Positions 27,242 to 34,951 of a DNA stretch of 64,000 nt are shown here, piece by piece; position 1 is the first letter of the stretch, and each line of letters begins with the position of its first letter. The DNA is from Blastococcus sp. CT_GayMR19 (GTDB lineage Bacteria > Actinomycetota > Actinomycetes > Mycobacteriales > Geodermatophilaceae). The position numbers and the translations under genes were made by a program. The stretch spans positions 62,001-126,000 of the forward strand of contig NZ_SPQL01000006.1 of assembly GCF_004570385.1 (NCBI RefSeq). Reading direction: 5' to 3'. Under the pieces are notes generated by a model, which saw only the letters and a list, made by a program, of their open reading frames with translations, was not told where the DNA came from and searched no databases.

Positions 27242-27774
27242 GTGCCGACCGTCATCCTCGCCCACACCGGGCAGCTCGACCGGTCGACCCTGGCCGCCGC
27301 CCGACGGCTCCTCGACGAGGCATTCGACGGCGAGTTCTCCGACGCCGACTGGGACCACGGCCTCGGAGGCATGCACGCCTGGCGTTCGACGCGGAGAGGC
27401 TGGTCGCGCACGGCTCGGTGGTGCAGCGCCGCATGCTGCACCGTGGGCGGGCACTGCGGGCCGGGTACGTCGAGGCCGTTGCGGTGGCCGGACCCTACCG
27501 GCGGCGGGGGCTGGCCTCGGCGGTCATGGCGGAGCTCGAGCAGATCATCCGTGGTGGCTACGACCTCGGGGTGCTCAGCGCGTCCGATGCCGGCGCGGCG
27601 CTGTACCTCTCCCGCGGCTGGACCTTGTGGCAGGGACGCAGCGCCGCGCTGACACCGACGGGTGCGGTGGCCACCCCAGAGGAGGACGGCTCCCTGTTCG
27701 TCCTGCCGGTGACCGTCGACCTCGACCCGGCGGTCGAGTTGATCTGCGGCTGGCGTGACGGCGACCTCTGGTAG
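27242..27774 (+). pseudogene. aac(2')-I: aminoglycoside 2'-N-acetyltransferase, frameshifted
   Basis: Two frames together spell a full-length AAC(2')-I homologue. Frame one from GTG 27242 gives DEAFDGEFSDADWDHGLGGMHA. After about 27379 the homology continues in the next frame as LAFDAERLVAHGSVVQRR and then LRAGYVEAVAVAGPYRRRGLASAVM, ending in ICGWRDGDLW. Restoring one C in gcc-tgg at 27377-27382 would give about 177 aa, close to the mycobacterial AAC(2')-Ic size. Family members acetylate the 2' amine of aminoglycosides, and mycobacterial ones have also been linked to cell-wall acetylation. As read, the gene is broken; a sequencing error in a C run is the main alternative. The stop abuts the methyltransferase stop. 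Confidence 0.85.
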
Positions 27775-28629
27775 CTAGTCCCGTTTCGCGCAGACCAGGA
27801 TCAGCGTGCCGGGGACGAGCGCGCCGCGGGCGGGGGACCACTGGCCCCAGTTCTCCGTCCGGCCCGGCGTCCACTCGGGTTCGACGAGGTCCTCGAGCAC
27901 CAGGCCCGCGCCGACCACGGCGCGCACCCAGTCACCGACGGTCCGGTGGTGCTCCACGTAGACCGTTCCCCCCTCGTCGTCCGTCTCCACGTACGGGGTC
28001 CGGTCGAAGTAGGAGGAGGCGATCTGCAGGTCCTCGGGATCGGGGGAGTCGGGGAACGGCCAGCGCATCGGGTGGTTGACGCTGGCCACGAACCGGCCGC
28101 CGGGCCGCAGCACCCTCGCCACCTCCCGCAGCGCGCCCTCGACGTCGGCGACGAACGGCAGCCCGCCGAACGCCGAGCAGGCGATGTCCACCGCACCGTC
28201 GCCGATCGGGAGGGCGCCGACGTCGGCCTGCACCAGCGGGACGTCGATCCCGGTCGCCCGGTTCAGCTCCGCTCCGCGGGCCAGCATCCCGGCCGACAGG
28301 TCCAGGGCCACGACGTCGGCGCCCTCTCGCCGCAGCCAGCGCGCGCAGGGCGCCGACCCGCACCCGAGCTCGAGGACCCGCCGGCCGCGGACATCCCCGA
28401 GCAGCCCGGCGTCGGCCTCGCGAAGCCCCTCAGGGCACCAGAGGAAGTCCGCGTCGCCGAGGTCGTCGCCGTGCTCGGCCAGGTAGGCGGGAGCCGCCGC
28501 GTCCCACCAGCGGCGATTGGCCCGCATCGACTCGGCGTCCCCGGCCGGGCGGCGGGCCACGCCCCCCGCCGCCGGATAGCCGTCGCTGCCGAGCGGGAGA
28601 CCGGAACCGGAGGGTGGGAGGGCGCTCAT
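27775..28629 (-). CDS. class I SAM-dependent methyltransferase
   Basis: The 284-aa protein has motif I RVLELGCGSAPCARWLRREGADVVALDLSAGML, motif II region LVQADVGALPIGDGAVDIACSAFGGLPFV and motif III ARVLRPGGRFVASVNHPMRWPFPD. The N-terminal part includes RRWWDAAAPAYLAEHGDDLGDADFLWCPEGLRE, a feature of a recurrent actinobacterial methyltransferase subgroup. The ATG at 28629 is chosen, but an internal ATG at MRANRRWW would still leave the catalytic domain whole. The substrate is unknown. It is divergent from rpsA. Confidence 0.85.
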   Translation of the reverse strand: MSALPPSGSGLPLGSDGYPAAGGVARRPAGDAESMRANRRWWDAAAPAYLAEHGDDLGDADFLWCPEGLREADAGLLGDVRGRRVLELGCGSAPCARWLRREGADVVALDLSAGMLARGAELNRATGIDVPLVQADVGALPIGDGAVDIACSAFGGLPFVADVEGALREVARVLRPGGRFVASVNHPMRWPFPDSPDPEDLQIASSYFDRTPYVETDDEGGTVYVEHHRTVGDWVRAVVGAGLVLEDLVEPEWTPGRTENWGQWSPARGALVPGTLILVCAKRD

Positions 28630-28680
28630 GACACGCCGATCGTGACACGCCGACCGCCCCCGAGGCCCCGCCGACCCAGG

Positions 28681-28710
28681 TGGACCCTGCGATCCGATCG
28701 TCCGTACCAT
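28681..28710 (+). promoter_or_regulatory. rpsA promoter
   Basis: TGGACC (28681-28686) and TACCAT (28705-28710) with an 18-nt spacer form a good housekeeping-type promoter. The leader to the rpsA ATG would be about 130 nt. The same -10 hexamer and its context CCGTACCATGG recur upstream of pdxS. Confidence 0.5.
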
Positions 28711-28849
28711 GGGGAGTGCGCCAGAGGTCTGTCGCGTTCCTCCCCACAGGGGAACGCACGCGCCGGCTCTCCCCGCTGTTCATCCCCGCGGTCGTCCGGC
28801 CGCGGGTGGTCCTGTCCCTACACATCCCCCGTCCGGAGCTACCAACCAC

Positions 28850-30328
28850 ATGACCTCCACCCAGGTCCGTCCTTCCAGCACCCCCCAGATCGCGATCAAC
28901 GACATCGGCTCGGCCGAGGACTTTCTCGCCGCGATCGACCAGACGATCAAGTACTTCAACGACGGCGACATCGTCGAAGGCGTCATCGTCAAGGTCGACC
29001 GGGACGAGGTGCTGCTGGACATCGGCTACAAGACCGAGGGCGTCATCCCCTCGCGCGAACTCTCCATCAAGCACGACGTCGACCCGCACGAGGTCGTCAA
29101 GGTCGGCGACGAGGTGGAAGCCCTGGTTCTCCAGAAGGAGGACAAGGAAGGGCGGCTGATCCTCTCCAAGAAGCGCGCACAGTACGAGCGCGCCTGGGGC
29201 ACGATCGAGGCCAAGAAGGAGGCCGACGAGGTCGTCGTCGGCACCGTCATCGAGGTCGTCAAGGGCGGCCTCATCCTCGACATCGGCCTGCGCGGGTTCC
29301 TCCCCGCCTCGCTGGTCGAGATGCGCCGCGTCCGCGACCTGCAGCCCTACGTGGGCCGCGAGCTCGAGGCGAAGATCATCGAGCTCGACAAGAACCGCAA
29401 CAACGTCGTCCTCTCCCGTCGTCAGTGGCTGGAGCAGACCCAGTCCGAGGTCCGCAGCGAGTTCCTCAACAAGCTCGCCAAGGGCCAGGTCCGCACGGGG
29501 GTCGTCTCCTCGATCGTCAACTTCGGTGCGTTCGTGGACCTCGGCGGCGTCGACGGTCTGGTGCACGTCTCCGAGCTGTCCTGGAAGCACATCGACCACC
29601 CGTCCGAGGTGGTCGAGGTCGGCCAGGAGGTCACCGTCGAGGTTCTCGACGTCGACCTGGACCGTGAGCGGGTCTCGCTGTCGCTGAAGGCGACGCAGGA
29701 GGACCCGTGGCGTCAGTTCGCCCGGACCCACCAGATCGGTCAGGTCGTCCCGGGCAAGGTCACCAAGCTCGTCCCCTTCGGCGCGTTCGTGCGCGTCGAC
29801 GAGGGCATCGAGGGCCTGGTGCACATCTCCGAGCTGGCCGAGCGCCACGTGGAGATCCCCGAGCAGGTCGTGCAGGTCGGCGACGAGATCCTGGTCAAGG
29901 TCATCGACATCGACCTCGACCGCCGTCGGATCTCGCTGTCGCTCAAGCAGGCCAACGAGGGCGTCGTCGGCGACGAGGAGCAGTTCGACCCGGCCGCCTA
30001 CGGCATGGCCGCCTCGTACGACGCCGAGGGCAACTACCTCTACCCGGAGGGCTTCGACTCCGACACCGGCGAATGGCGCGAGGGCTTCGACGCCCAGCGC
30101 GAGGAGTGGGAGAAGGCCTACGCCGACGCCCAGGCCCGCTTCGAGGCGCACCGCAAGCAGATCGCGGCCGCCAAGGAGGCCGACGCCGAGGCCGCCGCTG
30201 GGACGAACTACTCCAGCGACGACGCCGACGCCGCCGGTGGCGAGTCCGCCGGCGTCAGCGCCGGTGGCACGCTCGCCAGTGACGAGGCGCTCGCCGCCCT
30301 GCGGGCCAAGCTGGCCGGCGGAGAGTAA
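28850..30328 (+). CDS. rpsA: 30S ribosomal protein S1
   Basis: S1 helps the ribosome capture mRNA. The 492-aa protein has four S1 RNA-binding repeats at about residues 38-107, 124-192, 209-278 and 294-364. The best conserved is [35 protein letters not shown]. An acidic and Ala-rich C-terminal tail of about 120 residues follows. Four repeats rather than six is normal for actinobacteria. ATG at 28850 gives [24 protein letters not shown] lies 12 nt upstream, a long spacing, so initiation may use S1-independent features. Confidence 0.97.
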   Translation: MTSTQVRPSSTPQIAINDIGSAEDFLAAIDQTIKYFNDGDIVEGVIVKVDRDEVLLDIGYKTEGVIPSRELSIKHDVDPHEVVKVGDEVEALVLQKEDKEGRLILSKKRAQYERAWGTIEAKKEADEVVVGTVIEVVKGGLILDIGLRGFLPASLVEMRRVRDLQPYVGRELEAKIIELDKNRNNVVLSRRQWLEQTQSEVRSEFLNKLAKGQVRTGVVSSIVNFGAFVDLGGVDGLVHVSELSWKHIDHPSEVVEVGQEVTVEVLDVDLDRERVSLSLKATQEDPWRQFARTHQIGQVVPGKVTKLVPFGAFVRVDEGIEGLVHISELAERHVEIPEQVVQVGDEILVKVIDIDLDRRRISLSLKQANEGVVGDEEQFDPAAYGMAASYDAEGNYLYPEGFDSDTGEWREGFDAQREEWEKAYADAQARFEAHRKQIAAAKEADAEAAAGTNYSSDDADAAGGESAGVSAGGTLASDEALAALRAKLAGGE

Positions 30329-30345
30329 GCGCACACGATCTGAAC

Positions 30346-30388
30346 CACAGAGGCCCGGAACCGTTCTGGTTCCGGGCCTCTGTGTTTC
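30346..30388 (+). terminator. rpsA terminator
   Basis: A perfect 17-bp stem (30346-30362 with 30368-30384) and a 5-nt loop are followed by TTTC, 17 nt after the rpsA stop. This is a convincing intrinsic terminator. Confidence 0.85.
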
Positions 30389-30413
30389 ATGCCTGTGTCG
30401 AGGGCACGCGAGA

Positions 30414-30440
30414 GGGGCCCCGGACGACGTCCGGGGCCCC
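30414..30440 (-). terminator. terminator hairpin for the 90-aa gene
   Basis: Arms GGGGCCCCGGAC and GTCCGGGGCCCC with loop GAC lie 11 nt beyond the stop of the minus-strand small gene. With the rpsA hairpin it forms a back-to-back terminator pair. Confidence 0.7.
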
Positions 30441-30451
30441 TTCTGCGTCGC

Positions 30452-30724
30452 TCAGAGGCTGAGGATGATCGCGAACGCCGTGCGGGGGCGGCCACCGGCG
30501 CCGGCGAGGAAGCTCCACGTGTGCCGGCCGGTCGGCGGGACCTGGAACAGCCACTGGAGGAACGAGCTGCGGTGGGCGGGCGCCGGGCGCTGGAACTGCA
30601 TCCGCTCGCGCACGGCCGGCAGGTCGGCGACGCGCACCCCGGTGGGCGAGCCGAGGCGGTGCCGGCCGGCACCGCGGCGGGCTGCGCTGGTCGACGGGGA
30701 GCCAGCAGGAGTGGAACGGGACAT
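30452..30724 (-). CDS. 90-aa hypothetical protein
   Basis: I do not recognise this family. ATG 30724 is preceded by a purine-rich GAGAGGCAG about 11 nt upstream. The product is basic (Ser/Arg/Gly-rich first half) with a more hydrophobic end: SSFLQWLFQVPPTGRHTWSFLAGAGGRPRTAFAIILSL. No signal peptide or clear transmembrane helix is seen. Support for being real comes from its own hairpin terminator, a promoter-like TAACGT at 30768-30773 (minus strand) and a 9-bp tandem repeat overlapping the -35 region. That repeat is shared with the SsgA-like gene. Confidence 0.55.
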   Translation of the reverse strand: MSRSTPAGSPSTSAARRGAGRHRLGSPTGVRVADLPAVRERMQFQRPAPAHRSSFLQWLFQVPPTGRHTWSFLAGAGGRPRTAFAIILSL

Positions 30725-30777
30725 GATCGGGTCTGCCTCTCTCGGCGGGGGAAGATCGCCGCGTCGGACGTTAGGTC

Positions 30778-30804
30778 GTGTGACTGGTGTGACTGGTGCG
30801 ACGC
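30778..30804 (-). promoter_or_regulatory. tandem 9-bp repeats upstream of the 90-aa gene
   Basis: On the plus strand GTGTGACTG (30778-30786), GTGTGACTG (30787-30795) and GTGCGACGC (30796-30804) follow one another with 9-bp period. They cover the expected -35 region of the minus-strand gene, just upstream of TAACGT. A related triple repeat lies before the SsgA-like gene. Confidence 0.45.
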
Positions 30805-30891
30805 GCCGGGCGCGTCGGGCGTGCGTTACCGCTCTGTGACCACGTTCGGCTGGACCGCCCGCTCGACGCAGGCGCCGTCGGCCCCGATGGC

Positions 30892-30903
30892 TACTGTCCG
30901 TAC
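30892..30903 (+). promoter_or_regulatory. likely leaderless promoter of coaE (-10 TACTGT)
   Basis: TGGCTACTGT places a -10 at 30892-30897, 6 nt before the GTG, with no ribosome binding site between. Confidence 0.4.
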
Positions 30904-31500
30904 GTGCTGCGCATCGGGCTGACCGGCGGGATCGGATCGGGCAAGAGCACCGTGTCGGCGCTCCTGGCCGAGCGGGGGGCCGTCGTGATCGACGCCGACC
31001 GGATCGCGCGCGAGGTGGTCGAGCCCGGAACACCCGGCCTGGCCGCGGTGGTCGAGGCGTTCGGAGAGCAGGTGCTGACGGCCGACGGGTCCCTGGACCG
31101 CCCTGGCCTGGCCGCGGTCGTCTTCGCCGACCCGGCTGCCCGCAAGCGGCTCGACGGCATCGTCCACCCGCTGGTGCGGGCACGGTCCGCGGAGCTGGCC
31201 GCGGCGACGCCCGAGGACGCCGTCGTGGTGCACGACGTCCCGTTGCTGGTCGAGTCCGGTCAGACGGGCTCCTACGACCTCGTGCTCGTGGTCCAGGCCG
31301 ACCTGGAGACCCGCGTCCAGCGCCTGGTCCGGCGCGGACTCGGCGAAGCGGACGCCCGGGCGCGCATCGCGGCCCAGGCCGACGACGAGCAGCGCCGTGC
31401 GGTGGCCGACGTCGTGGTGGACAACAGCGGCACCGAGGCGGAGCTGGCGGCCCAGGTGGACCGCTTCTGGGCCGAGCGGGTCGAGCCGGCCGTCGGCTGA
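30904..31500 (+). CDS. coaE: dephospho-CoA kinase
   Basis: CoaE phosphorylates the ribose 3' hydroxyl of dephospho-CoA, the last step of CoA synthesis. The 198-aa protein has P-loop [15 protein letters not shown] at the N-terminus, the [15 protein letters not shown] motif, the IVHPLVR segment and the LLVESG/YDLVLVV region of the family. Length fits the kinase alone; the C-terminal UPF0157-type extension found in mycobacterial CoaE is absent. The GTG at 30904 puts the P-loop at residue 7. A leaderless mRNA is likely. Confidence 0.96.
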   Translation: MLRIGLTGGIGSGKSTVSALLAERGAVVIDADRIAREVVEPGTPGLAAVVEAFGEQVLTADGSLDRPGLAAVVFADPAARKRLDGIVHPLVRARSAELAAATPEDAVVVHDVPLLVESGQTGSYDLVLVVQADLETRVQRLVRRGLGEADARARIAAQADDEQRRAVADVVVDNSGTEAELAAQVDRFWAERVEPAVG

Positions 31501-31516
31501 GCCCCCTCCTGCGGGT

Positions 31517-32296
31517 TCAGGCGCGGGTGTCCAGCGGCAGCCAGGCGAGGACGTCCTGGATGCGGTCGTCCCAGTAGGCCCAGTCGTGGTCGCCCGGCCC
31601 GAAGTCGGCCGCCACCTTCGCTCCGGCGGCGACGAGCTCGTCCCGGAAGGCGACGTTGTCCTCGATCAGCATGTCCTCGGTGCCGCAGCAGATGTAGAGC
31701 GCCGGCAGGTCGTCGACGTCAGCCCCCTCGAGCAGCCGGCGGAGGTCGTCCTCCGCGGTCGGTCCCCGGTTCCCGAAGATGCGCTCGAACATCCGCGGGT
31801 CCTCGGGGCGCTCCCGTCCGGTGCGCAGGCCCGCGACGTCGACGGCACCCGACAGGCTCGCGGCGGCCGCGAACCGCTCGGGCTGCCGCAGTGCCCACTT
31901 GAGCGCGCCGTACCCGCCCATCGACAGGCCGGCCACGAACGTGTCCTCCCGGCGGTCCGAGACCCGGAACAGCGAGCCGACCAGCTCGGGGAGCTCCTCG
32001 CTGAGGAAGGACCAGTAGCGGCCGCCGTAGGCCTGGTCGGTGTAGAAGCTGCGGTGCACCTGCGGCATGACCACCGCGAGTCCGAGCGGGGCGGCGTATC
32101 GCTCGATGGACGTACGGCGCAGCCAGATCGTGTCGTCGTCGCTGAGGCCGTGCAGGAGGTACAGGACGGGTGGCGGGCCGTCCGACGTGGCGCCCTCCAT
32201 GCCGATCTGCGTCGTGGTCCGCTGCGGCAGCAGGACTGTCATCGACGTGCTCAGGCTCAACGCCTCGGAGAAGAAGTCGCAGCGCAGGTGGACCAT
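31517..32296 (-). CDS. alpha/beta-hydrolase esterase (esterase D / antigen-85-like fold)
   Basis: The 259-aa protein has the nucleophile elbow GLSMGGYGALKWALRQPE, the oxyanion loop PPVLYLLHGLSDDDTIWLRRTSIERYAA, an acid region (LYICCGTEDMLIEDN) and the terminal histidine in GPGDHDWAYWDDRIQDVL. No signal peptide is present, so it is probably cytoplasmic, unlike secreted mycolyltransferases. Tributyrin esterase-type carboxylesterases are the closest recognised group. S-formylglutathione hydrolase is an alternative. ATG at 32296 gives MVHLRCDFFSEAL, the standard start for the group. Confidence 0.88.
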   Translation of the reverse strand: MVHLRCDFFSEALSLSTSMTVLLPQRTTTQIGMEGATSDGPPPVLYLLHGLSDDDTIWLRRTSIERYAAPLGLAVVMPQVHRSFYTDQAYGGRYWSFLSEELPELVGSLFRVSDRREDTFVAGLSMGGYGALKWALRQPERFAAAASLSGAVDVAGLRTGRERPEDPRMFERIFGNRGPTAEDDLRRLLEGADVDDLPALYICCGTEDMLIEDNVAFRDELVAAGAKVAADFGPGDHDWAYWDDRIQDVLAWLPLDTRA

Positions 32297-32380
32297 CCGC
32301 TGATCCTGCCCGGGGCGGGGGAGCCGACGCACGTGGAATCCGGGGCGACGGCGATCGCGGCACCGGGGCCCGGAACGGCG

Positions 32381-32409
32381 AGAGCCCCAGGTCGGTGACC
32401 TGGGGCTCT
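32381..32409 (-). terminator. terminator hairpin of the tRNA Gly-Cys-Val cluster
   Basis: A 13-bp stem AGAGCCCCAGGTC/GACCTGGGGCTCT with loop GGT sits 6 nt beyond the 3' end of tRNA-Val on the minus strand. There is no T-run, which is usual at this GC content. Confidence 0.7.
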
Positions 32410-32414
32410 GCTTG

Positions 32415-32486
32415 TGGGCGATACTGGGATCGAACCAGTGACCTCTTCCGTGTCAGGGAAGCGCGCTACCGCTGCGCCAATCGCCC
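32415..32486 (-). tRNA. tRNA-Val (GAC)
   Basis: The 7-bp acceptor GGGCGAT/ATCGCCC, the anticodon stem CTTCC/GGAAG with loop CTGACAC (anticodon GAC) and the T arm ACTGG-TTCGATC-CCAGT give a complete cloverleaf with discriminator A and no encoded CCA. It is the last gene of a three-tRNA minus-strand cluster. Its acceptor stem and 3' half are nearly the same as in tRNA-Val(CAC) at 35513. Confidence 0.96.
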
Positions 32487-32540
32487 TTCCCGGTCGTGCG
32501 ACCGGACCCACCTCCACGCTCGTGCTCCGCGGAGGAGACG

Positions 32541-32611
32541 AGGTGGAGACGGGATTTGAACCCGTGTAGACGGCTTTGCAGGCCGTTGCCTCGCCTCTCG
32601 GCCACTCCACC
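32541..32611 (-). tRNA. tRNA-Cys (GCA)
   Basis: Acceptor GGTGGAG/CTCCACC, anticodon loop CTGCAAA between ACGGC and GCCGT, and T arm ACGGG-TTCAAAT-CCCGT are visible. The discriminator is U, the identity element expected for cysteine. The middle gene of the cluster. Confidence 0.96.
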
Positions 32612-32652
32612 GCACACGGGCCCGGGTCTCTCGACCAGGGCCCGAGGTTCCG

Positions 32653-32724
32653 AGCGGATGACGGGATTCGAACCCGCGACCCTCACCTTGGCAAGGTGAT
32701 GCTCTACCACTGAGCCACATCCGC
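32653..32724 (-). tRNA. tRNA-Gly (GCC)
   Basis: Acceptor GCGGATG/CATCCGC, anticodon loop TTGCCAA between CACC and GGTG, and T arm GCGGG-TTCGAAT-CCCGT, with discriminator U as expected for glycine. First gene of the Gly-Cys-Val cluster. Confidence 0.96.
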
Positions 32725-32821
32725 GCTGTGTGCAGAACTCTAACCGACGTGCCGGACCGCTCCAACCAGGGGGGTGTCTCCGCGCGTCCCGGATCTCCGC
32801 CCGTCGCCGCGAAGAGCCAGG

Positions 32822-33289
32822 TCAGCGGCCCGGTGAGTCCGTCCCGCCGTTGGTGAGCAGCACGTGCAGCTCGTCGTCGAGGTCCAGCAGTGCGCTCTCG
32901 GTGCCCGACGGCACGAGTGCCTCGGTGTGCCGGAGGAAGGCCGCGACGGCCGCCCGGGACAGCTCGAACAGTGCCTCTCCGGACGGCGCCCGCAGGTGGA
33001 GGAACAGCACGTCGGTGGAGGCGTGCGCCGGCCACAGCCGGACGTCGCCCTCGCCGGCGGGCCCCTCGAGGCCGGTCTGGAGGAGTTCGCGGCTCAGCAG
33101 CCAGGCGATGCCGCCGTCGTCCGGGTCCACGACGCCGTTCCCGTCGCCGACGTCACCGAAGGCGATCCGGACGGCGAACGGGTCGGCCGCGTCGTAGCAG
33201 AGCAACGCCGGCACCTCGGTCCACGACTGCGGACCGACCAGCTGAAGGGTGACGGGGCAGGAGTACCCGGTAGTCCATCGGCTCGGCAT
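32822..33289 (-). CDS. SsgA/SsgB-like cell division or sporulation regulator
   Basis: The 155-aa protein matches the SsgA-like (SALP) family of morphologically complex actinobacteria, which localise or recruit the FtsZ division machinery. Family features are VPALLCYDAADPFAVRIAF near residue 27, GGIAWLLSRELLQTGLEGPAGEGDVRLWP, and LHLRAPSGEALFELSRAAVAAFLRHTEALVPSGTES. ATG at 33289 is the first start giving the full domain. The promoter region carries a 9-bp tandem repeat. Whether it acts in septation or another morphological step in this organism is unknown. Confidence 0.85.
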   Translation of the reverse strand: MPSRWTTGYSCPVTLQLVGPQSWTEVPALLCYDAADPFAVRIAFGDVGDGNGVVDPDDGGIAWLLSRELLQTGLEGPAGEGDVRLWPAHASTDVLFLHLRAPSGEALFELSRAAVAAFLRHTEALVPSGTESALLDLDDELHVLLTNGGTDSPGR

Positions 33290-33336
33290 GTCAGGTCAAC
33301 GACCTTCGCGTCGATCGGGTACGTCCCATTGCACTT

Positions 33337-33363
33337 CCTTCACACCAGTCACACCGGCCACAC
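33337..33363 (-). promoter_or_regulatory. tandem 9-bp repeats upstream of the SsgA-like gene
   Basis: On the plus strand CCTTCACAC, CAGTCACAC and CGGCCACAC follow with 9-bp period, so the minus strand reads GTGTGGCCG-GTGTGACTG-GTGTGAAGG. They overlap the expected -35 region; TACCCG (33316-33321, minus strand) is a possible -10. The GTGTGACTG unit is identical to that before the 90-aa gene. Confidence 0.45.
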
Positions 33364-33443
33364 GGCCGGCCACGTCGTCTCCCCGGCAATGCCCGAACCA
33401 GGGGTAGGTGAACCGTACGGCGGGGTGATTGCGAAGGACGCAT

Positions 33444-34103
33444 GTGACCATGGGAGCCGTGAGTCCCCCGGTGCGGCGTCCCGAGGACCCCGCCGCGGAC
33501 GCCGAACTGCTCCGGCGCATCCGGGCGGGCGACCGGACGGCCGTCGCCGATCTCTACGAACGGTTCCGGCGTCCGGCCTTCGCGCTGGCGCGTCGCATCC
33601 TGGCCGACGAGTCGCTCGCGGAGGACGTGCTGCAGGAGGCGTTCCTCAGCGTCTGGCGCGATCCGGCCGCCTACGACCGGGCGCGGGGAAGCTTCTCCTC
33701 CTGGCTGCTGGCCGTCGTCCACCACAAGGCGGTGGACGCCGTCAGACGCGAGGAGTCCCAGCGCCGTCGGCAGACCCTGGCCGAAGAGGAACTCGCGCTG
33801 CATGAGCCGGTGGCGACACGGGACGTGGAAGAGGAGGCCTGGACGCGTGTGGTCGCCGAACAGGTGCGAACGGCCCTCGGGTCGCTGTCCCAGCCCCAGC
33901 GTGAGGCGCTCACCCTGGCGTACTACGGCGGCTACACCCAGCGGGAGGTGGCCGCGCTGACCGGGGCACCACTGGGCACGGTGAAGACGCGGATGCTCGT
34001 GGGCATGCGCCGGCTGAAGGCCGCCCTCGGCGACGCGAGCGGTGCCGGTCCGGCCGGTGGTGCGCTCGGCCGGGCGTCCTCCGTCGACGGGCAGACCCGA
34101 TGA
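33444..34103 (+). CDS. sigK: ECF RNA polymerase sigma factor, SigK-like
   Basis: The 219-aa sigma factor has region 2 (ERFRRPAFALARRILADESLAEDVLQEAFLSVWRDP) and region 4 (QPQREALTLAYYGGYTQREVAALTGAPLGTVKTRMLVGMRRLKAAL). The companion anti-sigma gene overlaps it by 4 nt, as in SigK-RskA pairs, so activity is probably set by release from that membrane partner. Start choice is uncertain. GTG 33444 is 5 nt after GAAGGA, ATG 33450 is the next in-frame start, and GTG 33459 is also possible. The SigK name rests on the partner type. Confidence 0.88.
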   Translation: MTMGAVSPPVRRPEDPAADAELLRRIRAGDRTAVADLYERFRRPAFALARRILADESLAEDVLQEAFLSVWRDPAAYDRARGSFSSWLLAVVHHKAVDAVRREESQRRRQTLAEEELALHEPVATRDVEEEAWTRVVAEQVRTALGSLSQPQREALTLAYYGGYTQREVAALTGAPLGTVKTRMLVGMRRLKAALGDASGAGPAGGALGRASSVDGQTR

Positions 34104-34951
34104 CCGGCAACCGGGGCGGGGAGCCCATGCCCGACCACGAGACCCTCGACGAACTGGCGGTCGGCTGGGCCCTGCACGCCCTCGAGCCGGAGGACGAGGC
34201 GGTGTTCGCCCTCCACCTGCCCGGTTGCGCCCGGTGCTCCGCCACCGTGGCCGAGACGACCGAGGTGATGGGTTCGATGGCCCTGGACCTCCCGCAGGCC
34301 GAGCCCTCCCAGGATCTCCGCTCCCGCCTGCTCGCGGCCGTGGAGACGACGGAACAGCTGCCCGCGCAAGCCGTTCCTGCGGCGCCGTCGCAGGGCGCCC
34401 CGAGCGGTGCCCAGGAGCCGGCACCCGTGCGCTCGCTGCACCCCCGTGGGGAACGCTCCCGGTGGCGCCGCGCGCTGCCGGCCTCCCTCGTCGCCGCGGC
34501 GATCGCGGCGATCGTGGGCCTGGGGCTGTGGAACGTCTTCCTCGCGTCGTCCCAGGAACGCCTCGAGGAGACCGTCGCGTCGCAGGAGGAGGTGATGGCC
34601 GTCCTTCTGAGCCCCGGCCAGGCCACGATCGCCCCTCTTCAGCAGGTCGACCCGAAGGGCGGCACGGTCGCCACCGTGGTGGCGCGCGACGACGAGTTGC
34701 AGGTGGTCACCAACGGGCTGTCGGTGAACGACGCCGACGCGACGACCTACGTGGTGTGGGGGATGGGGGAGGGGTCGCCGACACCTCTCGGCACCTTCGA
34801 CGTCACCCGGTCACAGATGGACGTGCGGCCCGTAGGCTCCCGGTCGACCGACCTCGACGGCTTCTCGATGTACGGCATCAGCCTCGAACCCGGTCAGGAG
34901 GCCCCGCCGGAACCGACGGTGGTCGTCGCGACCGGGGAGGTGGCCAGCTGA
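34100..34951 (+). CDS. rskA: anti-sigma factor, RskA family
   Basis: The 283-aa membrane protein has an N-terminal anti-sigma domain (ELAVGWALHALEPEDEAVFALHLPGCARCSATV) with a zinc-type H-x3-C-x2-C cluster. One membrane helix is at about residues 130-153 (LPASLVAAAIAAIVGLGLWNVFLAS). The extracytoplasmic RskA domain has DADATTYVVWGMGEGSPTPLGTFDVTRSQ. RskA proteins bind SigK and are cleaved by regulated proteolysis to free it. ATG at 34100 overlaps the sigma gene stop, and the downstream CTG-initiated gene overlaps its own stop, so all three are coupled. Confidence 0.88.
   Translation: MTGNRGGEPMPDHETLDELAVGWALHALEPEDEAVFALHLPGCARCSATVAETTEVMGSMALDLPQAEPSQDLRSRLLAAVETTEQLPAQAVPAAPSQGAPSGAQEPAPVRSLHPRGERSRWRRALPASLVAAAIAAIVGLGLWNVFLASSQERLEETVASQEEVMAVLLSPGQATIAPLQQVDPKGGTVATVVARDDELQVVTNGLSVNDADATTYVVWGMGEGSPTPLGTFDVTRSQMDVRPVGSRSTDLDGFSMYGISLEPGQEAPPEPTVVVATGEVAS

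Noticed and set aside
30796-30903. N-terminal extension of CoaE from the frame opening at 30796
   Set aside because: The added residues lack similarity to the family and would overlap the divergent promoter; GTG 30904 places the P-loop correctly.
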